NCBI GenBank assembly: GCA_021234155.1
Contig: JAJEKV010000091.1
Coordinates: 4,030,604-4,094,603 of the forward strand
Length of the DNA: 64,000 bases
Source: Isoetes taiwanensis
Lineage: Eukaryota; Streptophyta; Lycopodiopsida; Isoetales; Isoetaceae
Direction: 5' to 3'
The position numbers and the translations under genes were made by a program. The first letter of the stretch is position 1; each line of letters starts with the position of its first letter. The notes below the pieces were generated by a model, which had not been told where the DNA came from, did not search any database, and worked only from the letters and a program-made list of their open reading frames with translations. Shown one piece after another: positions 34,961 to 48,349 of this stretch.

Positions 34961-37900
34961 GTAAGTACATAAGATCAAAACAAAACATTAGAAACCTACA
35001 AGTGGAAGACTAGTTTGACATTTCTTTTTGCATCCTTTCTAGATCTTTGTCCAAGTTTGAACAACTTGACATTAACTACAAGTACAATTTTTGCCAAATA
35101 TATGCTTTTCAAATTTTAGTGATAAACTCTTTGTGCATTTCTCCACACAAAATGGATTAGAGCAACCACACAATTGCCTTTCTAGTTTATGCCCTGCTCT
35201 CGCTTTGCACATCTCCAACATGTGATTTAACAAGCTCCTTTCCTTCTCTTCCACGAAGTTTTTTTGACTTGGCTCGAACAATTTCACCTAAAATTTAACT
35301 TGGCTCTATTATAATAGTTGGACCGTAATCCAGGATATACTTGAGAGATAGCTCGATCTTGCAACCTCGGCCCACGTGGCAAAAAATACATGAAAAATGG
35401 ACCTGATAATTTGAAGTGGTGGAGTAGATTGAGAGGAAGCGATGAAGATTTGGAGTCCCTCAAACTTTGGATATGAGGACACAATGAGTTCTTGAGGCAT
35501 GCATGAATAACCATCAAAATCATCAGACCATGCCATGGCAATGTTTGGAAATCTAAAATGCCAATAAAAAAGAAGAAGAAGAGCACGAGTCTGAATTGGA
35601 AGTGCAAAAGAAAAAGAAGAAGCAACAATATAGAAATAGAAGAAGCTATTCTACAAGAATTTAGAAAGAAAAGAAGAAGCAACTGTGTAATATCATTTCA
35701 TTGCATTCTCAAACTAAAGCAACATTACTTCAACAAGAAAATTTGAGTTGATTTAAAGTGGAAAATGTAGTGTATAGTAATATATGCGCAATATTCATAT
35801 ACATCATTCATTCAACTACTATATGTGCTTTATAGCCAAGAAGAAGATGAGATACAAAATCACATCTGAATGAATAGGAAGGAAGTTGAAAAACGTTTAA
35901 TTTCCTATTGACTAAAAGGAATGTAAACTAAAATTTCAAAGAACGAAGAAAGGATTGGAACATATTTAATTTTCTATTGACTGAAAGAAATGCAAACTGA
36001 GTTGGAAAACATTTAATATTGACTTAAAGGAAATGTAAGCTAAAATTTCAAAGAACGAAGAAAGAATTGGAACATATTTAATTTTTGGGAGTTTACCATT
36101 AAAAAATCATATGATACATGTGCGTGATTGGTTAATGGTTTTATTTTTTTGAACACGCCCCAGATCTATCAAGTAGAATACCTGCTGCATCACCATTTTT
36201 TTGTAGATGGTCGTGAAGGGGAGATCTGGGCGGGAACTCTTCACCCGTTTGATACGTTAGGGGTTCTTCAAGATCCGAGGCTCTGAATCATAGGGGTTCT
36301 TCAAGATCATAGGGGTTTGGAATATCGATCTTTTGAGTCCCATAGCGTATCATTTGATGTTTTAAGGTTTAGATCTTCGTGAGCATCGCCATTACACCTT
36401 AGGGTTTCTCGTGATTGCCATTCCAAGCCGGAGCTTCATCTTCAACTTCAGGTAATTATTTTTTGGCATGGGTGGCTGGTGTATTGCTGTAAAGTTCTTG
36501 CCTTTGCTTGATCACAAGTCTTTTCTTCAAGCTTCAGGCACCATCATATAATAACAAAGGATTTATTCTTTCTTCTGCATGCCCTTTGCCAACAGAGGTA
36601 TCCATTTTCGCGATGGGTTCTCACGCCACCCATTCCGTGTATCATGAGATTCTATTCGGTCCACAAGTCTATTTGATGCAGGTTTGCAAATCTAGGGCTT
36701 CAGTAGGGTGTATAATTGGTCTTCTACCACACTTAGAGCAAGGGCAGCCCTTTTCTTTCTACCCTATTTGATTCATATTGTGTGTTTTGCTTTGTTCAAA
36801 GTCAAGGTTTTTGCTACCTGCAAAGCTCCGATACAGAAGTTCATGAATGCTCTGGATTAAGGTCCTGCACTGTACATTTTATTCCTCTTCTGCATTCATC
36901 AAAGATTTCATCTGCTTTAGGTTTTCTTATTCTGATGGTGTCCATTTCAAGTTTTGTCCAAAATGCATTCTATTTAATAATGAGCATTTAAATTCATTGT
37001 AGATTTATTGTAGGCCTAGCATATCCATCCAACAACTTCGAGCTAAAAATTGTGTTCACTTTAAATGTATGCCCTTCTATCTCTTACGCTTTTATAGTTA
37101 GCAGTTCTGCTTGATAGTTTACGATTTTTGTTTCAATGTTATATTTTAATTTATTACGATCCGGTGCATGAATATTTAATGAGCTTGATAGTTCCCTTTG
37201 TTAGTGCCAAGTAGCCTAGACTGTGGATGGGGACTTCTAAAGGAATTTAAAATCTCGAATAAGGCAGGTGCACATTTCTATCCTTTTCATCAAACATTTG
37301 AAGCATTTGATGTTGCATTAATTGTTATTGTCAGAATTTTCCGTGCTGATGAGTGCATACATAGAGGTATATGTAAATGTTCACATGAAGAGATCAGAAT
37401 TTAGTCCCATAATGAGTAGGTACAAAAAGAGTTCAATCCCCTTTTGAGATATGCAGGCCATGACATGATTGCAAAATAATTTGCAAATATCTAATGTGTA
37501 GGATTTGCCAAGGAGGAAGAAAGAGAGACGGTCATTCAACTTCTTAGATAGATGGATTTTTTTTACATCCATGGGAACCCATCATCTCCTAATAAAGGGA
37601 TGTTTACGTAAAATTTGGAAATGTCAACAGTAAAAGCACTAATTGTTTTATGGGGCAAATTCAGCATAAATTCATAAATGGAACTCACAATCCAAAATGG
37701 ATTCACTTTATAGAAAGCAAAACATTCAGTTTTTCCAATCTCAACACGTATGCTTTTGAATACGACTTTAGTTAATCCCCTTAAACCCATCGTAATGACC
37801 TTAGCTAGTAGCATGAAAATAGTTTGGTTAGAATTGGTAATCCACCTATAGTCAGTAATAGTTTCCTATCAGGCGCCATGTGAGGTGTTGTCTGCCATTT

Positions 37901-40077
37901 CTGTGCATATCTCTCTCCTCCTGTATGGGTTTCAGACAATTTTTGGTGCACTGGAAAGCTTATATTGCAAACTTTTTGTGGGTATATGGCATTAGCAAGA
38001 TAACGCCGAAATCTTTGTTAGATTTGAGGTTTTCCATTTTGGCCTCTATGGTAAACCCCGCATGTCTTCCTCGTGGTCATTATTTCTTCTCGGCTATTCT
38101 CACGCCATGGCATTTGGACGTCCGCTTGTTGCTATCTCTTCTGTGGCATCTTCCTCCCCTGCAATCTGATGTTTCTGTAGTTTCTCCTGCTTTGCCTTCC
38201 AACTCGTGTCTTAATCCTCTTGCTTTTACACATTCATCTGCCAATGCATCCATTGATTTGCAACAATTCCCGCTTGGTGCTTCCTTTGTTTGTCGCGAAT
38301 TGCGTGTTCTTGTCCTCCCCAGACATTCTAATCCTCATGCTATCCATTTTCCGCTTATCTCGGGGATTCTCGCTTTTACTTCCTCTTCAACAAGTCTTCG
38401 CCTTCCCCCGCTCTCACTCCCGCCTCCCGCCCCTGCCTCCTTGGATCTCTAGTAATACAGCTCATGTGTCATGTGCATGCTTTAGTGATTGGATAAAGCG
38501 TGATATGACATCCGGTGTGTGGTCATTGCACCGACCATAGTCTAACTCGTTAGGTTGGTTGGTTGTAGGGACTTTGACTTTAGGTTAAACTACCCCAATT
38601 CCATAGTTAGTATGTGCGCTGGTTTTAGTTATGAGAGGAGTAAACTAGTTAGGTATGAAGGTGTAAGTTATTATAGATAGTATGTTTGTTAAGTTCTTGG
38701 AGAAAGGAGGTCTCTTGTTTCCAAGGGCCATAACTTTTCTAGGTAACTCCTGATGGAGGCAAGTTTTTCTACCAACGGTCGCACGCTCCAATTACCCAAG
38801 CGCCACCAATATCCCAAGATCAAGATGGCATCAAATAGGGCGCTGAAGCACGAGTGCATGTCCGGCAAAACATCATTTTAGAATTGCAAAAGAAACGCGT
38901 ATTTCCTCGGACACGTACTCGTATAAAAATGCATATTTCTGCTGTATAATTTAAAAAAAAAAAATTGACCTTTTAAAATTTGAATTTAAAAACAAAAGTG
39001 ACGGTTATTTTTTTGTTCCTATCTTGACGACTTGCACTCTCCGCCTCGCCCGTCCCCCATAGCTGCCGGAGAAGAGCTCATTTCCCCATAACCGCCGCTT
39101 TTTGGTCGCCATCGCCACCCTACCAGTGCCTCCTCTTGAACCTTCTCCTACACCAATGAACATGGCTCATACCCGTGGTTTTGTATATTATTGCAACCTC
39201 AGTGTCCACCAGATCTTTGCAAAGCTTGGCGAGCAGCTTGCCGACGACTCGAGAAAGGTCGACCTCCTCCTAAAAGAGTTGGTGCAGCATTTCGCCGCCG
39301 GACATAGGGTACCCTACCCTATCTTCCACCTCTCGGAGCGCTTCCTCCTAAAGCTGACACAACTTAATATGGGCCCTTGGATTCTAACAACAAGCACAAA
39401 TTAATCTGGATCCTTGATCTTCTCCCCCCTTTTAGACCTTTAAACTGCAAGTCTTTATGTTGACCGAGATTTGCCAAAAATTGGGTCAACATCACGCCCA
39501 AACAAAAAGATGTGGCCGGTCCCCTAGGCCACCAACTTCAAGATTTCTCATATTTCAAGTACAATAAATTAGTCTTCTTTGGCACAAAAAAGAATTAACT
39601 GGGGTTTTACGGATCCCATCAAACCTATTAAGAAAATAGGGCTTTTAATGGACCCTCCAAACCTATTGAAAATGATAATAATTTGGAGTTTTTAAGGTGT
39701 ACTCCAACACCAAAATATAACTTGTAATGTGCACATAATACATCTATACTATGTAATAACACCATAATTATATGTGCCATGAGAAAGATTTAGAAAAGCA
39801 ATGGTAGTTTTGGCCTTGGGGTAGGGCTTAAATGTGAACGGGCAATTTTGGGGCATGGTGGAATAGATATACCAAACAAAAATATTTTCAAAGGGCAAGA
39901 GATATGAGGAATATTGAATATAAATAATGGCGAAAAACAATGGTGGAAAAAGGCAAAGGAAAGATAATTAAACGCTTATATATTGAGTGGTTTTAAAAAT
40001 AGAAGAAATATGGTGAGGGGCTATAAATGACAAAAAAAAAAAAAAAGGACCTCAAAACTAAAAGTGGCAAAAGAACG
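34961..40077. other. 5 kb without a recognised gene
   Basis: Mostly AT-rich. It includes A/G-rich GAAGAAGAA stretches (35565-35680), two copies of a CTATTGACT.AAAGGAATG block (35905-36010), three copies of a GGGGTTCTTCAAGATC-like phrase (36250-36320), and plant 5'-leader-like sequence (TTAGGGTTTCTCGTG, 36400) before a GTAATT donor-like site at about 36450. The open stretches at 37880-38452 and 39102-39404 have no family motif. Confidence 0.4.
39102..39404 (+). CDS. Hypothetical ORF, GC-richer than its surroundings
   Basis: 100 codons with VYYCNLSVHQIFAKLG and DSRKVDLLLKELVQHF, and third positions richer in C/G than the neighbouring DNA, which hints at real coding. The upstream 80 bp are also GC-rich. 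No family recognised and no splice partners found. It may be a fragment of a host gene carried into this area. Confidence 0.25.
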   Translation: MVAIATLPVPPLEPSPTPMNMAHTRGFVYYCNLSVHQIFAKLGEQLADDSRKVDLLLKELVQHFAAGHRVPYPIFHLSERFLLKLTQLNMGPWILTTSTN

Positions 40078-40100
40078 TGGAAGGAAGGAAGGAAGGAAGG
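40078..40100 (+). repeat. (GGAA)n LINE tail
   Basis: GGAAGGAAGG run, on the minus strand (CCTT)n, directly after the 3' end of the LINE at 40101. Confidence 0.85.
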
Positions 40101-41682
40101 TACTTTTATCGTCCACCTGAGACCAATCTGGCCTATGGGACCTAATATACAAAACGCAGCAGCCGGATTACATCGCCCTGGATTAAAAACCCCGCCCGGC
40201 GGGTTTTCGAGGGAAAACCGCGGCAAGAATCAGCCACCGACAAACTAACATACAAAATGCGAAACACCCAAATATATACAAATATGCACCGCAACCTCGC
40301 AGCGCCTAATCACCGAAAGCAGCCAGCGGGGGAAAAGGTGACCGCAGGTCCAAGATTTCCCCGAATGTACGACCCCGTGGCACGATCGACGGGGTGTTCA
40401 TCAGAAATGGGCAAAGTCCTACCGCATTAAGGGAGCGATCCGCCCTGGACCGACCGAACGCCGGGCAACTCGAAAGTGTGAGACTCATCCTCAATGGCAC
40501 CCGCTTGACAAAGACCGACAGAGCTCCTCGTCCCCGGCGGGCTCCCCAATCCACCGCCTGCCTCGAGATGCGAAGATGGTGGGCACCGTGCGAATGGAGG
40601 CAATGAGTCCGCGCTTTTCGTGGGCAAAATGGGAACGCAGTAGAGTCAGGGCCCGGCCCAACACGGGTTGATGTGCTCCTTGTAATGGGCCGCTTTGACC
40701 TGCTCTAGAGCCGGGTCCCGTGAGCTTGCCAAGGAAACAAGCGCCTAGGTACTCCCCGGCAGTCGCCACGACGGGCCAGGTCCACCAGACGCATTCGTGT
40801 TCCTCGCACGCTCCATCTAGCGAACCATTGATCTCTTACCCTCCAACAGGCCCTAAGTCACAAGGACTCATTGCCATAGTGTAAAAAGGGAGCCGAAAGC
40901 ATCACCCATAGTAACCACTTTCCAAAATAGACGCATGTGTCTATCAAGGGCTGCTCACGGGCTGAAGAATCCGGGCCTCGCAGCAGACCGATAGGGAACC
41001 GGCGGTTTCACCCCCGCGCCCGTGCAAGTCATTCCATGTCGCCAAAGAGAATCTAACCCGCCCCAAACCCCTAATCGGCATTTAAGGACAGTTCTAATCG
41101 ACCGTCCTAACATGTGGACTGATGGCCCCAATCATAGAGTCAGTCAGACTGTTGTTCTCACATGGCATAAAGCGCCCAGCCACACACCCCAAGCGGATAG
41201 ACGCCCCCCAGAAATGCAGGGAAGGAACTCCACCCTAGATACTTGTAGGTGGGCTGACGCCCACGTTGTCCCCTCGATATGTGAGTGCAGAGGCATGGGG
41301 TGACGGAAGAGGATATGAGAACCACCCTAGTCTTGGCCGATTCACGCTGCGATGTTCAGAGCCCCATCGCAATGTGTCTAGGGCATCCGTGTGAGACCGC
41401 ATAGCTTCGGGTGTGGGCCAAGAGTGCCAACATCATCCGCGATAGATGAGCCGGCGGATGACCCGGGTGCAAAAGTCGTATGCCATCCCCTCGAGATGCT
41501 CGCAGAAGCCGTGGCTCTAACTGACAATGTAGAGGCCAAAAAGTGTTGGCGCAGAGGGGGCAACCTCGCCGGACCCCGATACATCACCGGTGAATGCTTG
41601 GTCTGGCGGCCGCATCCCGCCAAAACAACTCTCATACAACCTCAGATATGGCATTCTCGCGACAAAGAAATGGAGTCCGCCA
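40101..41682 (-). mobile_element. LINE (microsatellite-tail family), cut off by a Gypsy element
   Basis: Minus strand from 41660: SLYESCFGGM-like sequence, GVRRGCPL and then TLFGLYI in the next frame (about 41560), a YADD-box remnant IADDVG (about 41440), SHTDALDTL, RGQRGRQPTYKYLG (about 41240), and a C-terminal zinc-knuckle remnant (EDESHTFE.PG, about 40470). The 3' UTR has GGTTTTCC, then GGTCCCATAGGCC, a hairpin, GACGATAAAAGTA and (CCTT)n. The 5' part of the reverse transcriptase is missing because the Gypsy LTR starts at about 41683. I do not find it beyond the Gypsy element at 52525. Confidence 0.82.
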
Positions 41683-44115
41683 TGCTATGGCAAAGATGTA
41701 AGAGCCAAGCATATATTAGCACTAATCCTATCGGGCTTGGTTCAATTTGTAAGATAATAGGAGAATGCTTCACTAGCATACATTCAAGTTTGAAGAGCAA
41801 AGGAAGGACAATTGACTCAAGTCACTCAAGAGATGCAAAAGGTCAAACAAGCATAGGAATTGTAGAGAAGAGAGAAAGAAGACCCCTTGAAGAGCATTCC
41901 ATGGTATGTGATCATTTATGAGCTTGGCATTTTTGGCATTCTTTTGATTTCCATCCTCATCCACTCCACCATCCCAAATAGCATTGAACCTTGACTCCTT
42001 CCTCATACACCTCCCAAAGTCAAACTTGACCTTGAAAGTTCTTTCTAGTCAAAATACACCTTCATAAAACACCCACTTGCTCCATCAACCACTAGTTCAA
42101 GAGAGACTTGACTTAGTCATAACTTTGCTTATGAAGTCAACATTCCATGCAACTTGAGCAAAATGTAGAGAGGCTTGCAAAATCCCTAAGGGAGATGCTA
42201 AAAATTCAAATATGCCTCAAAGATGCCTCAAAGATGCTCCACAAAATTTTTGGCTTCCTAGTGAGCACTAGATGTGCCAAGTCCCCCTACACCTTACTAC
42301 ACACATCACACCCATCACCATTTCATCCTTTTCATCTCAAAATTCATTACTAAATATCATGGTTGCCACATCACCTTTGACAACTCATCATTCACACACA
42401 TCATCTCCACATCATTCTAAAAATTTTGACTAGAGAGAATTTTCAAATTCAAGTGGGCTGACACGTCATCATTCCCATTGGCCATGTCATTCTACCTAGC
42501 CATGCCATGTTTTTCAAATGCCACTTCATCCACTCCCCAAATTTTTTCCAAACTCCAAAAAGCTCTATGGTGAAAAAAAGACCCCGTAATATTATAGGGC
42601 ACAAAAAAAAGATTCCCCTAGAAAAAAGAATTTTGAGAAAAGGCCTTATTTTAGGCATGGTATATGTGTTCTAGGGAATCGCGCCATAGGGTGTAAGGGG
42701 TGCAAAAATTTTCCTCCTATCTACCCCCTTAGCCTAATTTCTCTCTTCCAAGCCAATCCCCCCGCTGATGGAACATCCCAGCGCAGGGGCTGGGAGGTAC
42801 CGAATCCCACGTGGACACCGACGAATAATCGAAGAAATCAAATTTTGAGCCTTATATACTTTGTTCCGCCAATTTGAATTGGGCCTGGTGGGATATTTCT
42901 CTTTCAACCGCCAAAACCTAAATCTGAAAATGCCAAGATCCGCTCGGGCGACCTAACAAACCATTAATTCAAAGACCTAAACCCCGAATCACTATGTTTA
43001 ATGCCATGAATGCTTAGTGCGGGCTAAAAGACGTAAGATTTGAAAGAAATGATGAAGATTTCAACGAATCAGACATTCTACAAAAGGGATTTTTTCATAC
43101 GTAAGATTTTCGAGGGCTTGAAGGCAAAAGAAGATTTTTGGCTTTGAAGAAGGACCGCTTGACAACCTTGAGCTTGATCCCGACCTCCTATGTTTACCTT
43201 TGATCCGGATTATTGACTCAATTCTTCTGATCTTTTATGTGCACCTATTTGATCCCGTGCCCAAGACCCCGAGCTTGGGATGTTATATTGTATCTTCCGA
43301 AAGGACCGATTCAATTAAAAATCCGACCTTTGCAAAGCTTTTTGTTTGAGTTACTTTGTGACCTTTTCAAAAAAGCAAAAATTATCATAGGTTTATTGTC
43401 ATAGCGTGAGTATCTAGTGCCCATGCACATTGTTAATGTGTTTTGTCTACCTATATCACAAACCCTTAGAAAGTGCAAAAAGCCAAATCCCCGGGATTGA
43501 AATGGAAAGTTAGCAATCGTTAGAACATGAGGTATTGCACAAATGTGTGGAACATAGGAGAGCCACTGCTTGAACTTCAACTCACAAAACAAAGTATGTG
43601 GAAGTAGACAATATAAGATACACGTGCAGTTGACCCTTACAAAACATTATCTCTCAAGAACATTTTCTTCTTACAGTCTTAGGCTAAGAATTATCAAAAG
43701 AGAGAATTGGATCCTTTCCGGTCAAGAAGAATAGTTGGCCCCAGCTGTGCATACAAATCTGAGAGATAGAGTTGATAGTCCCAAAAATTCATCACCAATA
43801 TCGAAGTTCCAAACATCACTCTCTCGGGATATTGACCAAAAATTGGGTCGGTGGACTTGAATCTTGCCCATCTAGCCTACTCGACCTTTGAGCTTTTGCA
43901 GTTTAGAGTGACAAGTGTTGAGAACATCAAGGAATGATATCCACACCCATAGCCCATAGTCACATTCTACAAGATTTTTGTAGAGGGACTTTTTCTCTTG
44001 GAAACACACTTCCGATGATCTTTTTGTGATTCTTTTACGGAATCTTTTGTGACCAGTGGTTGCCTTAAGCAACACAGGTTCCCTAAACCACCAAGGTTTT
44101 GCAGGATTACCTTCA
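41683..44115 (+). repeat. Gypsy 5' LTR
   Basis: Aligns over its length with 50126-52524. Shared blocks include AGCATATATTAGCACTAATC, TTTTGACTAGAGA, GCCATGTCATTCTACC and GGTTGCCTTAAGCAACAC. The start is defined to within about 15 bp. Confidence 0.88.
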
Positions 44116-44253
44116 ACATTTTGGGAGGTTCTCTGAGATCATCTTCACGGAACTGGACTCATGGCACCAAGAAGAGTTAATGAGACATTCTGAGCCCTCC
44201 GAGACCACGGGATAATCCGAGGGAAGCTACTTGCTACACCTCGTCACTATATT

Positions 44254-45180
44254 GTGACAACCGCGGTGCATGCCTTATCAATACTTGAGTTAAGTGTGCC
44301 TACTCAGGTCCACAGTTTTGATCCGAGCATGAATACCAACAATTTCCTCAAGACCTTTGAAGAATACTATCAAGAATATGGTCACAAAAAAGCTGTAAAG
44401 TTTTCTGAATTTAAAAATGTTTCAAGAATGATGAGGTAAGGGCTTGGTTAAGAGTATGTTATAGGTTTAGGCATCAATTCTTGGGAAGAACTGGTAAAAA
44501 AGTTTCTAGCAAGATTTGGAAGAGTCTTGGACCCTCAAGATTTAATATTTGAGTTGCAAACTTTTCCATCAAACATGGTGAAAGTGTGCGTGATGTATGT
44601 CGAAGATTCAATCACCATCTTGTCAAATGCCAAATCAATCATGTTCCTAACCATACATTGCATCTAGTGGCTTTTTTTTATCGGGGGATTGAGCAGGCCG
44701 ACCAAGAATACCTGACTTTTGAAGATTCAAAAACGGGAGGGATTTGATACAATACACAAGGCTTTCACCAAAGCTCTTGAAATTGCTGATATGATATCAT
44801 ACTTACGGATGAAATGCACTCACCAAGTGATCCTTTTTTCCGATTATGAGCAGGAGTGTATGGGATCGGCACACCATACTGCCTATGCTATCCAAAAAGG
44901 AAAGAAAAAGGTTAAGGTGGAAGATGATGAGGCTCTCCTCTACGTGATGTAAGAGCGAGCAGATCACCAAGGTATCGAAGGCTTTGGTTGAGGTAACTAA
45001 ACAACCCAAGCAAGAGTTGAAGAATTCAAAATTTGAAAAGAAAACTTACCCCATGTGTGCCTTGCGCTTTAGAGATACTCATTCTTCCGATTATTGGTGG
45101 TATAGGCCATGCACTAAGTGTGGAAAAAGAGGTCATTTGGTAAAGAATGCCACGTATGTAGGAATTTTGTAAGGATTGGG
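44254..45180 (+). pseudogene. Gypsy gag with zinc knuckle
   Basis: VHSFDPSMNTNNFLKTFEEYYQ, WEELVKKFLARFGRVLDPQD and IHKAFTKALEIADM give a retrotrans_gag capsid. At about 45105-45150, CTKCGKRGHLVK is a CCHC zinc knuckle. Its last Cys (TGC) is in the next frame after a one-base shift. The nucleocapsid knuckle binds genomic RNA. Several stops. Confidence 0.82.
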
Positions 45181-45499
45181 ACATTACGAGGGATAGATGC
45201 GGTGTCAAGGAATATTTTGCCGGACAAGAAAAATCTAAAGTTGGTGAACCAAGTGCATCTATAAGGTTTGTGCGAGGGAAGTTGAAGAGCAAGAGGAGAT
45301 TATGGCTGTCCACACACGGAAGGATGAATAATGCCAAAGAGAAAAAAGAACCCGTAGCCCAAGAAGTTGAGATTTTGAAACATAAAAGATGCTTGCAAGT
45401 TAAAGGTCGGGCTGCCTCCTCCTCCTGCTCAAAAAATTTGTCAAGAAGGAAAAAATTTGCGTGAGGATTTTGGAATATTTATTGAAGAATTCTAAAATG

Positions 45500-45960
45500 C
45501 ATGTAGATTTGTCGACCACCAAGATAAAGCCCCTTCTTCGAAGAAAGGTGCTCAATCTTACTAAGGAAGATGAGTTTGCCCCGACAAATCACATTGATGA
45601 GCACATGCTCACCCGGAAGATAATGATCCCCCAGGCTTTCACTGTGTTGCTAAAAATGGAAGGGAAAATATTAACCAAAGTTACGCTAGATGGAGATCAC
45701 CCTTGAGCGTGATGCCACACCATGTCATGAGATTTGTGTGGTCTAGAAGACAAGAAGGCTCAATGATCTTGAAATCTTTCTAATTCTAAAATCAATCCAA
45801 AGGGAATAGTTAGCAATGTGCCTATTGATGTTGAAGGAGTAATGGTTGCGACTAACTTTGTGGTGGTTGCTTTTGAAGGAATAGGGATAAATCAGATATT
45901 TATGACTTACTTTTGGGCGTAAGGTGGCTTTCTACAGTAGATGCTAGGCTGTGTGGTCAA
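45500..45960 (+). pseudogene. Gypsy aspartic protease region
   Basis: LTKVTLDG, then SPLSVMPHHVMRF in the next frame, corresponds to the (L/I)-D-G-G-(A/S)-x-x-N-(I/V)-M-P active site of plant Gypsy proteases. It is followed by VPIDVEGV.VATNFVVV.FE and a YDLLLG-type block. Confidence 0.6.
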
Positions 45961-46147
45961 AAGGAGAATATACCATGTCAAATGGCAAGAAAAAAGGTAA
46001 CATTGTATAATAAGTTAGGAGAGTTTGAAAGTATAGTTTCATTGAAGAAGAAATGTTGATATCACATCCATGTGGAGAATTTGAACTGGATACAATGGGA
46101 GTTGGGGTCTAGCATAAAAATCTCAAAGGAGTTGGCTTCAACCGAGG

Positions 46148-46510
46148 TTGAGCAATTTTGCTTATTTATGGTTTGATGGTGGTGTTTCCAAAAGGCTTAA
46201 TGTGGCATCTTCTGCTATTCTCAAGGATGCCTCAAGCAGTTCTTGGCTAAAAGTAGGAAGAATTTATCCTAATGTCACTTCTAATATGGCGGAATATAAG
46301 GCATTGATTGCGAGGTGGTCTTCAAGAGGCAAAAATCTAAACATCGAGGAATGTGATCATCTTTGGAGACTCTCGGCTTCGTCTATGCGAGGGCAAATAT
46401 CGAGAATATCAGGGCCAAGAATGAGGGACATGTTGCAGCTCAAAGTCAAGCCATATTTGGGCCAAGGATTTTTGATACTGGAACTACTGCCATGTTCAAA
46501 GGGGGCTTGA
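46148..46510 (+). pseudogene. RNase H-like domain located before the reverse transcriptase
   Basis: LWFDGGVSK...ASSAILKD and TSNMAEYKALIA match the first two catalytic blocks of type I RNase H (F-D-G-x-[SV]..., then N-x-A-E-Y-x-A-L). This is the style of the extra RNase H found in the plant Tat lineage. A third block (VYARANIENIRAKN) lies in another frame near 46385 and lacks the usual Asp. It sits about 600 bp before the first reverse-transcriptase sequence, whereas a canonical RNase H is found after it (about 47757). Confidence 0.65.
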
Positions 46511-46735
46511 GAATGGTGAAGCGGACTCATTGTCTCCCGTAGGTGCTCTTTGGAACATTTGGGCGAGGGAGCAATTCAAGAGGAGGAACTTGAGAAAGAG
46601 ATGCCCAACAGCTATACCCCATCCACGGTAATCAATGCAAAGTGAAGACAAGCGGGTAAGGAAGTCAAGGTCAATAAAGAAGGGTCTAGATAGGGTGTTA
46701 TATGTTGGAGATTTGTTGAGAGGGAGGATAATGCT

Positions 46736-47560
46736 TTGGTGACCAAATTTTTTGATGATTGGAAGGATGTCTTTGCTTGGGATTATGATGAGCTGGTGGT
46801 GGGAATTGACAAAAGTATTTGTGAATTTGAAATCAAAATAAAGGGAGGTATGAAACACATCATACAAAAAGCTAAGAAGAATCAATGCTTCTCTATTAGG
46901 TCTAATCAAGGAAGAATTATACAAAATGAAAGATGCAGGGTGTGATTCTTTGAAATTGTGAACCACGAGTGGCTATCTTGCATTGTTCTGTTGAAAAGAA
47001 AAACAAGGCCATTAGAATGCGCACCAGACTATAGAGATTTAAACAAAGCTTTGTCAAAGATTGTTACCTTTGCCATTCTGGAGGAGGTGTTGCATCTTTG
47101 TGGCGGGTAAAGAAATTTACTCATTCTTAGATGGCTTTTCGGTTTTAATCGGATAAGCATCAAGGAAGGTGATCAGCCAAAAAACTTCATTTATCACACC
47201 TTGGGGAACATTTGCCATGAAAAGAATGCCATTTGGATTGATGAATGTACGCAACATTCAAGAGCCATGGATGCAATTTTAAAGAAATGCCGGCTAACAT
47301 TTTTTAGTGTTTTTTAGATGATCTTTGTTTGGGAACTTCTGAAAGACATTTTGATATGCTAACCATGTTGTTTGACTTGTGTAGAAAGGGGGAGTGAGTT
47401 TGAACCCCAAAAGTGTGTTTTTGTCATCAAAGGGGAATTGCTTGGGCATGTAGTGTCTCTGACGAGAATTCAAATATCGGCGGTGAAGATTGAAGCCCTA
47501 AGGAAATTGACACCTCAAAAACCCTCAAACGGTTTAAGAGCTTCATAGGGATGACCAGCT
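46736..47560 (+). pseudogene. Gypsy reverse transcriptase
   Basis: DVFAWDYDELVVGIDKSI is the usual start of the pol region in Tat/Athila-type Gypsy elements. Next come TSFITPWGTFAMKRMPFGLM (about 47190), FLDDLCLGTSE, the active-site box with both Asp residues (about 47305), and LGHVVS (about 47450). Multiple frameshifts. Confidence 0.88.
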
Positions 47561-47756
47561 TCTTGAGAATGTATGTCCCTCATTTTTCCCACACCATAAG
47601 CCCAATCTCCAACTCACAAAGGTTGGGAAGTTCTCCAAAAGTGAAAGCAAACACATCCTAGTAGATTGGGATGAGCAATGCCAAAATTCTTTTGACAAAA
47701 TCATTGATGCCATTTGCAAATCTATCCTGCTAAAACCTCCTGATCTAGAAGCCCTT

Positions 47757-47950
47757 CAAAGCTTACATCGATTGTGACAAAGAAAGCAATTGGTGTGGCA
47801 ATGTTACAAGGGGATCATGTGATTACTTTTTGCAAGCAAGATGTGATCCGATCTTTGAGATTAGGTATCCCGGGTTGGAGAAGAAGTGCAGTCCACGATG
47901 TTTTGATAGAAAGGAGGACATCTTACGCCAAAACAATCAGGTGCAAGTGC
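47757..47950 (+). pseudogene. Gypsy canonical RNase H remnant
   Basis: YIDCDKKAIGVAMLQGDHVI..F corresponds to the start of the RNase H that normally follows the Gypsy reverse transcriptase (VDCDAS..GVGAVLMQ..HPIAF). YPGLEKK then stands for the YPTYEKE block. Shifted frames. Confidence 0.65.
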
Positions 47951-48349
47951 TCATGAGGCAAAATCCTTTTTCACTCCTATTTGCAAAACCAAAGGCCAAA
48001 TTATGCCGAGATGGGCTTGTAAGATCCGTGCTTATGATAATCAGTAAAAAGGTGGTAAAGTTGATCGAGAATCCCAAAATCCTACCTTCCACTTGTGTTG
48101 TTTGAGCATGAAGATCAAGATGGTTTGTGTGTTGATGACAATCTAACAAACTTGATCTGTTGATCTGAGAAGAAAACATTGATTGGCAATTTGACATGAA
48201 ACTATTTGGAAAGCAATGAGTTACCTAAGAACTTGAGTGGCGATCAAGAAAGGAGATTTAGGGACAAATGCAAAGTTCAGTCCTAATTGAAGGGATCCCT
48301 ATACAAAGCGACAAGGAAAAGTCTTAGCGAGATGTGTGGATAGGGGAAG

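Noticed and set aside
37880-38452. Plus-strand ORF of 190 codons
   Set aside because: Leu, Ser and Pro rich with no motif, no splice context and no clear coding bias; could be chance. Kept only as a note in the gene-poor region.
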